Shown: positions 18,608 to 29,475 of the stretch, in pieces
How the letters are laid out: every line of letters starts with the position of its first letter
Numbering within the stretch: the first letter of the stretch is position 1
Source of the DNA: Gonium pectorale
Lineage: Eukaryota > Chlorophyta > Chlorophyceae > Chlamydomonadales > Volvocaceae
DNA length: 39,783 nucleotides
Assembly: GCA_001584585.1 (NCBI GenBank)
Contig: LSYV01000055.1
Coordinates: 741,516 to 781,298 of the forward strand
Reading direction: 5' to 3'
Position numbers and translations under genes: made by a program
Notes under the pieces: model-generated
Told to the model about the DNA's origin: nothing
The model's database searches: none
What the model saw: only the letters and a program-made list of their open reading frames with translations

Positions 18608-21194
18608 ATGTGTAAGCAGCAGCTCTTTGCCCATCCATATACGCTCAACGCATCGTTAAGAGCTTGTTGTCCTCATTGCAGCGTCTCTGCGACCCTTTGA
18701 CACGCCGCTGACCTCGTCGCTATCGCCGCGTCGCGGACGGGACTTCAGCCCCACGAGACCGGGAACGACCGGTAACCAGGGGCCTCAGGGGCGTGAGTCG
18801 GGCCTACAAGAGGATTTGTCAGCCTGTGGGACACTAGGACACCACAACTGTGCTACACCCTCATTCGATCGTTGCTTATCGCGCCCCAGGGCCCAGTGCC
18901 AAGCTCGAACATGTTACGGAGCGCTTCGCGGGCCTGTGGACAGACCTCGAACAAGAGAAGCAGGTGCGCGGGCTGGCGGCCCCCCGGTGCCCGCCCATGT
19001 GGCCCTTGGCTCTGCGTGGCGCTCAGAGCCTTCTCCTGCACACTCTCCTCCTCGCAGAACAAGCGGATGCAGGAATCGTCCCGCTTCAGCCTGCTCCAGG
19101 AGTCCCTTCAACGGATAGAGAAGAGCGTTGAGGTGGGTGCGTGAGCCGGAGTTGCAGTCTGCTGCCCGTACACGCGGGGCTGCGAGAATGGATATGCGGC
19201 ACGGCACGTGAGATATGCTATCCAAAATTGCATTCTAACAACTACGGTGGGGCGGGGTGTGTTTCTCCGCCGTACACCGGCCTGAAGCGTGCCTACGCGA
19301 CTCGCTGACACTCACGCGGGCCGGACGCCAGGCAGCAATGCAGTTACCGTCAACGTGACGTCCTTCGACTGCAGGCGGAGGTTAAGCGCCGCGCGGAGTC
19401 GGACAAGCAGCTTCAGTCGCACTTCGAGGCGGAGATTAAGACCCTGCAGGAGCGGCAGCTGCAGCAGTACTCGGACCTCCAGCTGGCCCTCAAGTCGGCC
19501 GTTGAGAGCCTCAACCAGCGCATCTCGGACCTGCACTCGCTCGTGAGGTGCGGGGCGTACGCAGGGGTCTGCAGCATGCGTGAAAGCATGCGGGCGTGGT
19601 GTTAGCGGCAGCGGCTTTCCCGGCACATGTGTATCATGTTTAGGGGCTGAAGACGAAACTGGGCATTGCATGCGCACCAACACACGGCGCCCATATATAC
19701 CAGCTGGAGTGACTGTGCTGGCTGGCGGCATGGCACAATGCGATACAGACCGTAGTTTGACGGGTTACCTCGTGTGCCCCGGTTAGGGTTCCTAGGCCGT
19801 GCCTAACTCCTCTCAGCATGGCAGACATACACGACAATCTTAGGAGTAGCAAAAGGGGACCTGCAACGGCATGGAACCTCTTGCCAAACCGACACCAGGG
19901 ACGAGCGCGACTCGCGGCGCAGCGACATCGAGCACCTGGCCACCAGCCTCGTGGGCAAGGTCAACGAGTGCGTTGCGGCCATCGACGAGGGTAGGTGTTG
20001 CGGTGACTCAGGGGTTCGCGTGGTGTTAAAAAACCTTCTGGTTTCTATGAGTTTCGACGAGTTTGTAAGGATGTGCGGACTTGGTCAAGCCTGCGTGAAT
20101 CAGCAAACCTTGCCACCCAAGCTGGGCCGACTCACTCCCTTTCCGTTCGATTCTCAAACCTTGCCACCCAAGCTTGGCCGACTCACTCCCTTTCCGTTCG
20201 ATTCTCAACTGCCTGCAGAGCGCAACGGCCGCGTCCAGGAGCAGACCGTGTCCATGAAGCGCGTGGGCGAGGACCTGATGCTCCTCTCGCAACGGCTCGA
20301 CGCGGAGAAGACCACCCGGTAGGTCCTAGCATGCATGGCCAGGCGACTACGGGAACGTGTTGTGCCCCGCCCCCTCTGCTGGCGGTTGATCCCTCACCCC
20401 TTTGAGCAGCAGACACAAGTCCCGATGCTGCAGTCAATGTGTTGCCCCTGTGTTTCAAAGCTCTGTTCGTGCAAGGTTACAACATAGTATACGCGAGGCA
20501 CACCAGCGGCCCGGGGCTTGGAACTTGTGGATATCAGTTCTTGCGCAGGCCACTTAGCGATGATACTTTCCGTAACAGCTCCAACGGATTCGCCCGTCAG
20601 GGAAGGGGAGCTGTCCACACTGCGTTCAGAGGTCCACGAGGCCATCGGCAACCGCAACCTGGCGGACGACCAGTTCAAGGTGAGGGCGGGGCCTGCCGGA
20701 TGCATGGGGAAAGATAAACATGGCAATGTTAAGGTGAAGCCAAGGGCATTGCGCAACTCCCAGGGTGCTGGCTTTTCCGCAGAGGGATATTGGGGCGAGT
20801 ACCGTGACTTGGCTCTAACGTGGAGAGTAAGGTGTCTTGCACATCACCAACCGACGCCCCGCGCTCTGCAGGGCGCGGTCCTGGACGAGGTGGCGGGCCT
20901 CAAGGCGGCGCTGGCGCTGGAGCGCGAGGAGCGCATTGCCGAAGACGATGAGATCGTGCAGGTGTGCGGACGGGCGGGACTACTGAGGCCACAAATGGCG
21001 ACCTACTGCATCGAAGACATCGTGGTACCTGCTTCCTGCTTCTATGCAACCCATCACCTACCGTTTCATGCGTTCAATGGCCTTGTCCCTGCAGTGCACC
21101 AACTGGCATTTTTGCCCTGCCTCGTTGCGTGCTGCAGGCCGTCAACGACTACACCAAGGCGCTGCAGGAGGGCCTTAAGCTCGTCAGCGCGTAA
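18608..21194 (+). CDS. SFA: SF-assemblin (striated fibre assemblin)
   Basis: SF-assemblin builds the striated fibres attached to the basal-body microtubular roots. The model has ten coding exons: 18608-18611, 18682-18771, 18890-18963, 19058-19132, 19375-19547, 19899-19990, 20219-20318, 20601-20679, 20872-20961 and 21138-21194 (834 nt, 277 aa, stop TAA). All phases match. The first coding exon is only ATG plus one base before a GTAAGC donor. Residues 1-32 form the non-helical head, rich in Ser-Pro motifs (LSPRRGR, FSPTRPG) that are candidate phosphorylation sites. Residues 33-277 form the helical rod, starting KLEHVTERF and ending VNDYTKALQEGL. Typical segments include LATSLVGKVNEC, GNRNLADDQFK and EREERIAEDDEIVQ. 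Length and layout fit the family (about 275 aa). A TGTAA motif lies about 360 nt past the stop. Confidence 0.95.
20105..20206. repeat. 51-bp tandem duplication upstream of SF-assemblin exon 7
   Basis: 20105-20155 and 20156-20206 are near-identical 51-nt copies with one mismatch (AAGCTGGGCC versus AAGCTTGGCC). The second copy ends 12 nt before the first base of exon 7 (20219), so the branch-point and polypyrimidine region has been duplicated. Confidence 0.95.
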
Positions 21195-22305
21195 CCGTCC
21201 CCTCACAGCGCCCTCGAGATCATCTTGTATTGACATGACCGAAGCGACTGCATCGAGGCGGACCGCAGTCGGCCTTGAAAGACCGGGCCGCTGCGACTAG
21301 GCGGGCGCTGGCCAGTGAGCGGGAGCGTGCTCTCACTCGAGTGCTTGTGATCTGGACCGGGAGCGGATGCGCGCTGGGCTCAGACTTTACAGATTTGCGA
21401 CTCGTGTCCTTGCCGCCCTCGATGTCGCTCCTGCCGACCTGACCCGTACCTGATGACCTGACTCATGATGCAAGTACTCATTTGACCTTGTGCACACCAG
21501 CATGGGTTCTCGTGTACATGTGAATGTGGATGATTGGTGGCGATGACGACTCGCTGTAATGCGTGCTGTGTTTAAACTACTGTTATTAGGATTGGGTGGA
21601 AGCTACCTGGTAGTATTGCTTGTGGAGATTTTCACAAGCGAATTCAACATTTAGCGGAGGCGCATCCTCGTTGTTCCTTGGGGTTGCGCCCTTCGAGCAT
21701 CCCCTTCTCCCTTCGCGAATCCTCTCGCATTTACCTTATGACTACACCGCGATCCCGCTATTCATTTCGGGCGACTCTCGCACTGCCCTGCCGTGTGTGC
21801 GCGCGTACGGACTGATGATACAGTTTCTCTCTTCGTGGATCGGTTTTTGTTGCTGCCTGTAACGTATGTTCTTCTGTGACCCGTCGCCGTCGCCAGGCCA
21901 CTAATGACGGCATGATCAGCCGTTACATGGTTTCGCGATACGGAAAGTGCCATAGTCAATTACTGCGCTTCCTCTGGTCGCTTTAGATCACCATCAACAA
22001 AAGCTCAGAGCGTCAATACGTTCCATGCTTGTTGCAGCATAAACCCGCCTGAGTGACTGTACTGCGGCCAGATGTAGCTGTCTCGCGAGCTTCGTTGCCT
22101 ACTCCGCCTTAACAAATTGTTGATATCTTCAGTAAGCCCTTGACTGAGCCTTTCATGACTATACGCCACTTGGCCACAACTGCCACTGGACACTATGACC
22201 CGCGCTAAACAACGTGCCTCCTTGCGCTGAAAGCATAATCGCCATCATTATCTATCATCGCGATTGTGTTTCTCCAGGAGTTTTGCCCGCAACCGCCGTC
22301 TCCGC
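21195..22305. other. Intergenic: 3' UTR of SF-assemblin and promoter of the MIF4G gene
   Basis: No coding exon was recognised. The sequence is less GC-rich than the flanking genes. The first 360-660 nt are probably the SF-assemblin 3' untranslated region. The part next to 22305 must carry the promoter and leader of the F-box/MIF4G gene. Confidence 0.6.
21555..21559 (+). terminator. Candidate polyadenylation signal (TGTAA) of SF-assemblin
   Basis: A TGTAA pentamer lies 361 nt after the SF-assemblin stop codon. A second lies at 21858-21862. Either could direct cleavage; the nearer one is the default choice. Confidence 0.5.
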
Positions 22306-25300
22306 ATGGCAACTCAGAGTGAGGCTTTTGCACCCCCCAAGCGTTCACCTGCTGCTCATGTAGTGCCCGAACACACTGTCATTGACTCTTTGCCGCGCGC
22401 CTGACGGGGACGGCCACGCGTGGGGGATGCCTGCTCACTCTCTCGACGTCGAAGCGGGCTCGTCAGAACGTGACCGCATGCATCGTAGGCCCACTGCATC
22501 GGGGGTATGACCGGAATCCGCACTCCGTCCGAGCTCCCCGCCCTCGCAAGGCGCGCACGCCACCTTGGTGCCTGCAAGCCATCATCTCCTAATTCCTGCC
22601 TAACTCTATCCCACGAACCGCAGACGCGGAGCAGCCGCAGCCGGCGCAGCCGGCGATTCCCCTCTCGGATCTCCCTGCGCCCGTGCTGCAGGATGTGGTC
22701 GCCCTCGCTGGCTCTGGCGGCGCGGCCGCCGCTTGCACTTGCCGCAAGCTTCGCGCCGCCTTCGACGCCGCCCTGCGCAGCCCCTCCTCCGCCTGCGCCT
22801 TCCTGGTGGCGCGTCACGGCGCCGCCGCCGCCATCTTCTACCTGCACGCTACCAAGCAGCTCCGGAACCGCCTGACGGCATGGCCGCGAACCAGCGACGC
22901 CGACCGGGACGCGGCGACAGCGGCTGTGATGGCAGAGCTCATCAAGCAGGGGGCCTCACCGCTCGGCCAGGTGGTTGGGGGGAGGGGCCGGAGCCAGCGG
23001 GGGCTCTGGAGGGGCCGGGGGAGCTGTGGTCGCAGCGTCGCACTGTGGGGGGGAGTTAGTGGAGAGGAGGGGCCGGGAAGCGCCTCTGGCGGGGAGCGGA
23101 GCTGTACGTTGTTGGTGCAAGTGAGCTTGCGGCAGTCGGAAACGGGTCCGCGGAGTATGTTCTGTGATGTTGCTGGCTCCCCTCCAAGTGCCTGCGGGGA
23201 GGCTGAGGCACACAGGGTCGTGCTTGCCGGCGAATCGCGTTCCTCCCCTCCTCATGCGCCTCCGCCGGGACCCTATCGATAATTCGGCACCAATGTCCGT
23301 TGTGCACGTTGCGCACGTATGCAACTAGAACACACACACACCGTCGTCGTATGCATTGTTTCATTTCCACACACAGTTGAGGTGGTCTTGCGTTGGGGCG
23401 GGTATCGCCCCTGGCCAGCGTCGGCCCGGAGATGTAACACCACACACACACACGTATGCGTTATTCCTTTCCAACACACACATACACACACGCACACCCG
23501 TCAACGACATCATCACTTTCGCGCTTACGCTCGTCGTATGCGTTGTTCGTTTTTATCACACACCCGTCGTTTCGTTTCAACACACCCGCACACTCCCGCA
23601 TATTGTCCCGCATACCATAAAACACACCCGCATCGCCACCCGCAGACTCTGGACGGCTTCCTGCGGGGCTTGTTCGAGGTGGCAGTAGCCAAGGACTCGC
23701 CCTACTGCCACATATACGCAGACGTCTGCCAGTGAGTGGGCAGCTGAGGCTTGACTTTAGGGTCAGGGGCGCACTCCTAACCGTTTCCTCTCAACGAACG
23801 ACGCCTGCTCTTGGACGGCTCATGCTGGCCCCTCCCCTGCCCTGCTCGGGGGGGGGGGCTTACCATCCCCACGCCCCTCGCCCGGTCCGCCCGTCATACA
23901 GCCGTCAACCGTCACACCAACCGCCAAACGTTACTGCCAACCGCCGTGCAGAGAGATCGAGCCGCTGGTCCCGGGGCTGCCGACCTGCTACAGCCGCCGC
24001 ACCGGCCCCACCAAGCTGGCGGCCCTCCTCACGCCCCTGGTCCGCACCGAGCTCACAGCCGGCGCCGAGGGCATCCGGGCGGCGCGGCAGCGGGAGGTGG
24101 AGCGCAGGCGCGAGTGCAGCGCGGCCGCCACCGCCGACGAGGGCTGTGGCGGCGGCGCGGGGCGGCGGCGAGCGGACGAGGCGGACGATGAGGAGGCCCG
24201 CCTGCGGGCGCTGGGCGGCGTCGACTTTGCGGGGCAGCTGTACCGGCGCGGGCTGCTGTTGGGGGCGGCGCCGCTGCACGGCTTCCTGCGGGAGCTGATG
24301 TCCGCGCCGCTGCGGCCCGAGGAGGCCGACTGTGCGTGCAAGCTGCTGGCGCTGGTGGGCGAGAAGGTGGGGCCGGGCCGGCAAACACGGGGGGATGGAG
24401 GCGGGCGCACGTACTCCCGTACTCACGTACTCCGTGTGCGGTTGTCGTACCGTACGGGAGGAGCATGTGGAGAGCATGGAGCGGGCCAAGTGTGCGCCTT
24501 GACGGGGCTCCCAGTCCGCTTGCGAGGCGGGCGCAATCTTCCGTGCCCTCTTTCGTACCTTGCCGTTCGCCCTCTGTGTCATGTTGGGGGATGAGCTGGC
24601 CGCGGGGCTTCATCCAGGTGGCGTCCCAGGGGCGTCTGCACGCGCCAGGGCTCTCTGGTAGCAGGACGGCGGGCTTCATCCAGGAGGGGCGTGTGCGCGC
24701 GCCAGGGCTCTCTGGTAGCAGGACGGCGGGCAGTAAGGCCCCTGCAACCGCCTTGCCCGGCAGATGGAGGCGGAGGCGGAGGCCGGCGGCAAGGGCTGCA
24801 AGGAGATGTACGAGTACTACGACAAGATGTGGTACGCCTGCGACACGCTGGACTATGGCGCCCAGCAGGCCGTACAGACCATGCTGTACGGGTGAGGTTT
24901 CGGAGGGCATCACAGCGGGGGGCGCGAGGGCGCCATACGCGTCCCGCAAGCCGAGTGTCTGTTCGGAGGGCATTGGCGCAGCATGGTGCCGGTAGCTGTT
25001 GTACCTTTTGTTGTGGGAAAGGTGCCTGCAGGAAACCCCCGCCTTGGCCCCTTTCCCGTTGCTGAGCAAGGAGATGGCCCCCAGCACCCCACTCGTTCAC
25101 CCCTTGCCGCCCACCCCCTTGGAGTGCGAAGGGATACCGGGGAGGCGCTGGGGCCCATTTGCCGCTCAGCCTTTGAATTGGGATGGCATGCGCCTCCGGC
25201 TTCACGCTCCACCCCCCATTGTGTGAACAGCTCCCTGGTGGCGCGCCCCGCCCCCCCCTCCATAGGGCAATGTGCCGTAAGGCGGACCGGCTGCTGGCGG

Positions 25301-28300
25301 CGGTGGGCGAGCTGACGCCCGACTCATACGAGAAGGTCAAGCAGCAGCTGCTCACCGTGCGAGTGGCCGGACCGCAGGTGCGCTGCCGCATCTGGCGCGG
25401 CATGTCGTTGTCGCCGGCCGCGGTTGTTCCTCGGCGGATTCCGTGTTTGTTCCTCGGCGGGTTTTGCGGTTATTCCCTGGCGCTTTCCGCGGCTCCTGGA
25501 GCGGATTCCGCGGTACCCTGTGAGCCGCTCGCTTGGCCTGTGTAGAACTGTGCGTTTGCGCGTCTGCAGTAATGGACATGGTGTTGGCGGGTGGTCGTGG
25601 GCTGTGTGGCGTGGTGGTGGTGGGGGGGGATGTGCGCGGCCGGCAGGCCGGGTAGGCCATTGCAGTGGTGCATGGGCGACCTCTGGGGGTATCTATGGAG
25701 CTTGCCGGTCTGCGCGCCGTACGTCGCCCACCCGTCGCAGCTACGTGGGCGTGCTCGGCGCGCCACGGCCGCATTCTAAACCGGCACAGCGCCGCCGCGC
25801 GCGGTCCCTCCCAGTGTCCCTGCCCCTCTCTTGTGTCTGGGGCATCCCGGCGCGAGTGATGTTTACCGGCCCCGCCCAGCCCCACAGCCCACCCGCGTCG
25901 CCGTGCTCATCATGTTCCCTGCATCGGAAAACACGTGCCTCAACCTGCATTGCGATTTCGCTTTGGCTGTGCCCTTGATGCTAGACTCAAGCTGGCCGCC
26001 TGCCAAACGCAGGTGGCCGCGCACTTGGCGGAGGCGATGGTGACCACGGCGGTGGAGGCGCCGACGGGCGACCAGGACGGGGGCATCGGTCCCGGCAGCG
26101 CCGTGAGGGACATCGAGCTGTGGGCGCGGATGTGCGGGTGAGGGGCGGCCGTTGCGGCGCGTGTGGGCTTGCGTGCAGGGATCGGCTGGGGTGCTGGCTG
26201 GGGTGCTGGCTGGGGTGCTGGCTGGGGTGCTGGCTGGTCAATCATACAACCCACAGCCCCGCTAACGGGAACGGGGGCGTTGTGAGCCGCACACAGCGCC
26301 CGCTCCTAGCAGGTTATGCAGCGGGCTTACCTTTGGCGTCGTCGCGCTGCCTGCGCGGTGCGCGAGGAGGGCCTTCTCAGCGCACGAGCGACAACAGTAG
26401 GAAACCCGCCGCCCGCGGCCTGCCGTTGGCCCACCCCACCCGCCCGGCTGGCACCCGCTAGCCACCTCTTGCGACCTAATAAATCATTGAACAGAGTTCT
26501 GGGCAACGGTGCACAATTGCTTTTGCCTCCTGCAACTCTGGCTGACCGCCGCGCGCACACGGGCCCCTGGGACGTTGGGCCGGAGGGACTTGCTCATTAC
26601 TTCGCCTCGGTGGTTCGGGACGGCATGCGCCTCAGGCCTCTCCAGAGAGAACGCCGTTTCCCTCTTTTGAACCCCCTGGTGGCCCCCTCGCAGGGACATC
26701 AGCAGGTCCATGACCCACTTTGTGTCCGCGGGCGCGCCCGGCCGCCACGCCCGGCCGCGCGACGCCTTCCTGGACAGACTGCAGACGCACTGCCAGGCGC
26801 AGCTGAGCGCCATGGCCTCCAACCGCCGGCTGCTGGACATGGGAGCGGCCGCGCAGGTGTGGGGGTTGGGTGGGGGTGTGGCGGCGGCAGGTGCTTGGCC
26901 GTTGGCTGCAGCTGCGCGATGGGGCGGTTACGGGCTGCGAGGAGTTCAGGTTGTGGCCGCAAGCGGGTGGGGTAGCGCCCCGCTCGAGGTGCCCGCTCCC
27001 CAGCCGCATCGTTGCCGGTTGGGTGGTGGGTGGTGGGTGGCGTTGCCGCCGTCGGCCTGCCTGCGGGGACGGCGACCAGCAATACACATACACCTGCAGC
27101 GTGTCCACCCTCCCATCTATGCCGCGACCACCCTCGCGTCGCCCACCACCCTGCACACCGTAACAACGTCATCCGCAAACAACCCCCGCCTGCCGCCGAT
27201 CTGCCGGTCCTCGGGTCCTGCAGGACAATGTCGATCCGGCGCCGCCAGCCCCGGCCGTCGTGCCGACCGACCCGCGGGTCGCTCGCCGCGCGCAGCGGCT
27301 GGCCCGGCTGGCGTGGCGCCTGCATGGCGACGGACTGCTGGTGGAAACGGAGTCCACGCTGCGCGCCTCGCTGCGGGCGCTGCTGCTGATGGAGGAGCCG
27401 TCCCCCGGGCCGGAGGCGGTGGGCGCCGCGTGCCAGCTGCTGGCAGAGCTGGGCCAGGAGGTGGGCGGCCGGGGGCCCGGAGGGTGGGGGTGTGACGGGT
27501 GGGGGCGGGAGGGGTTGGCAGTGGCGGGCATAGAGGGTGGGAGCCTAGAGGAGAAAAAATTTGTTCCCACCGCGGCGCGACTCGTTCCGTTCCAAGGACC
27601 AGCCGAGTGGCCATATGACCATTGGCCAGTGACGCGGGCGAGAGTGTGAAGCCAGGTTTGACACAAGCCTGGCGAGCCGAGCTGCCCCATTGCAGCCCTA
27701 ATCTTCCCCAAGCACTAACTTGGCCGAGCCGGACCAACACCCGTCGCAGGTATTGGAGCGCCAGCAGCCGCCGACCGTCGAGGCCGGATCAGCCGGCGCG
27801 GCCCCCGACCTCCGGCGCCCCTCGACCCCGAGCGCCAGCCCCTACGCCGACCCCACGCTGCCCTACAGCGCCCGGCTACAGGTGCTGCTGTCGCACGCGT
27901 CCCTGGAGGAGAGCGCGCGAACGGCCATCACCGAGGTGCTGGAGCTGCGGGCCAACGGGTGGGTGGCTGGCTGGGTGGGTGGGGCACGTCCTTGGGGTAC
28001 TCCTGTCGGGGCGCCGCTCGTGGGAGGCCGATTGTCCGGCTCGAGGCGGAAAGGGGGGGTTGGGGAGGGGAATGCGCGATGAGTGGGCGGTTGGGCGGAC
28101 CTCTGCGTGGGCCAGTGGGCGGGTGCGGGAAGATATTGGGGCCGCAGGCCGGCAGGGTAGTGGAGCGCGTGGGTGGTTGAGTGGATGGGTGGGCTGCGGC
28201 GTGCCAATGTGGGGAGGGACGGGCAGCGGACGGTTGCGGGGTGGAGCAGGCGGGCGGTTGCGGGCGGGCGGACTGCCGATAGGTCGGAATAGGGCTCAAC

Positions 28301-28598
28301 GCTGGGTTCTGGGTGGACGGAGTGCGGGCGGACACGAAGGACGTGTGGTCACTGCCAATGAGGGCGGGCGGACGGGGGCCGGGCGGACTCAAGAGGGCGG
28401 ACAGACTCGATTGTCAGGTGGATGGAGGGGCGGGCGTACATCTTTAATCGATGGGGCCTACATTGTGTTTGCTCACCAGTTGCCTCTGGTCCCTCCCCTC
28501 CGCTCTCACCGCCCCCGCTCCGCCACTACAGGTGGGGCCCGCGCAGCCCCGTGACCTGTGTCGCGGCGGCCGCCCCCGTCACCGGGGCAAGGGCCTGA
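22306..28598 (+). CDS. F-box-like protein with two tandem MIF4G domains
   Basis: The model has eleven coding exons: 22306-22318, 22624-22970, 23646-23731, 23952-24366, 24764-24891, 25266-25377, 26013-26137, 26694-26856, 27224-27460, 27750-27958 and 28532-28598 (1902 nt, 633 aa, stop TGA), all in phase. Residues 18-60 look F-box-like (LSDLPAPVLQDVV, CTCRKLRAAF). First MIF4G, about 121-331: LDGFLRGLFEVAVA and YADVC, a charged linker (about 190-230), GVDFAGQLYRRGLL, then CKLLALVGEK. Second MIF4G, about 333-615: ADRLLAAVGELTPDSYEKV, LWARMCGDI, CQLLAELGQE, then AITEVLELRANGW, which closely follows the eIF4G pattern of a final helix ending in D/E-L-R-x-N-x-W. The first copy lacks the opening L-N-K-L-T-type helix. 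MIF4G domains are HEAT-type helical scaffolds in translation and mRNA decay/export factors. No eIF4E-binding motif was seen. A translation or RNA role is inferred; the F-box call is the weakest part. Confidence 0.85.
23320..23600. repeat. CA-rich microsatellites with three copies of a dispersed 28-nt element
   Basis: In the second intron of the F-box/MIF4G gene, three copies of a motif close to CGTATGCGTTGTTCCTTTTC followed by ACACAC lie at 23348-23376, 23453-23481 and 23535-23563, separated by CA repeats. The same motif recurs at 35919-35948 and 39186-39212 in another gene's introns. Confidence 0.8.
24606..24728. repeat. Tandem duplication, 66 and 57 nt
   Basis: 24606-24671 and 24672-24728 are two copies beginning GGCTTCATCCAGG and ending with the same 32-nt block; they differ by a 9-nt indel and a few substitutions. 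They lie in intron 4 of the MIF4G gene, close to the acceptor of exon 5 (24764). Confidence 0.9.
26187..26236. repeat. 12-nt tandem repeat TGGGGTGCTGGC x 4
   Basis: Four exact 12-nt units plus a partial one lie in the MIF4G intron between exons 7 and 8, about 50 nt downstream of the donor. Confidence 0.95.
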
Positions 28599-28992
28599 GC
28601 CTGGGCCTGGGCCTGGCACGGGGGTCGCAGACTGTGGACCGTGGGCCCTGGGCTGTGGGCCCTGGGCAATCGCCGTGACACACGCACATATGACATAGAG
28701 ACAGCACCGCGCGCCAGAGGGTCAGGCAGCCAGCCCTTCTTGCCACGCCGTGGCCTGGGGCTGGGACTACGAGAGTGAGGGTCCATCTGTCCGTGCAACA
28801 TAGATCCAAAGTATCTCTCGACGGGACGGTCCCGTCTTTGGAGGTGCTGCATTCCTGTCTACCGTACTCGTCCCCGAAAATTTGGTGCGGTGACTGCCCT
28901 CGAAGGAGGGGTGGGACTGCCAGGGCCGACGGAAGGACCCGTTGCTGTGTAGCGCCATGTGCGGATTGCAGCGTTTGTGGGTGAGGGCGCGA

Positions 28993-29064
28993 CCGGAGAG
29001 TGGAGACTGGAGACCGGAGACTGGAGATCGGCGACTGGAGACTTGAGACCGGAGACTGGTGACA
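28993..29064. repeat. Degenerate GGAGACTGGAGACC repeat
   Basis: Imperfect 7- and 14-nt units (GGAGACT, GGAGACC, GGAGATC) run for about 70 nt downstream of the MIF4G gene. It is a simple repeat with no coding meaning. Confidence 0.75.
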
Positions 29065-29470
29065 GGAAGGGGCCGCTGCCGCTGAATGGGCAGTGGCTTG
29101 GAGCGTGGAGCTGGAGGGGTACATGTGAGGCGCCTGCGGACGATGGCCGGACCCGGCCGTTGACGACAAATAAACGGCCCCTTCTAGGGCCCCCTCAGCG
29201 AGAGAGCAGGAGCCTATGGGCTCTAATGGCCTGATACACCGCTTTCGAAGGGGAGAAGACGGTTTGCGTCTTTGCCGTGCATAAATAACGATGGCGGGCG
29301 GGGCGTCGGACTTACTGTCTGGAAGCCTCGCAGGGGCTCGGCGGCTGTTCTTGCGACCAAGATGCGGCGGTCCTGCGTTTGGGATGCTTGCGCTTGAGCA
29401 CTGCCACACTGCCATTCGAGGCGGACGTTTGGGCGGCGCTGCGCGTACATACTTTGTGGAGAGCTGGTGC

Positions 29471-29475
29471 TGTAA
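29471..29475 (+). terminator. Candidate polyadenylation signal (TGTAA) of the MIF4G gene
   Basis: This is the first plus-strand TGTAA I found after the stop at 28598, implying an untranslated region of about 870 nt, which is long but usual for these algae. The motif is short and may be fortuitous. Confidence 0.35.

Noticed and set aside
27959..28400. Pro-rich minus-strand frames opposite the MIF4G gene's last intron
   Set aside because: They are shadows of G-rich intron sequence; the sense strand carries the in-phase MIF4G exons on both sides.
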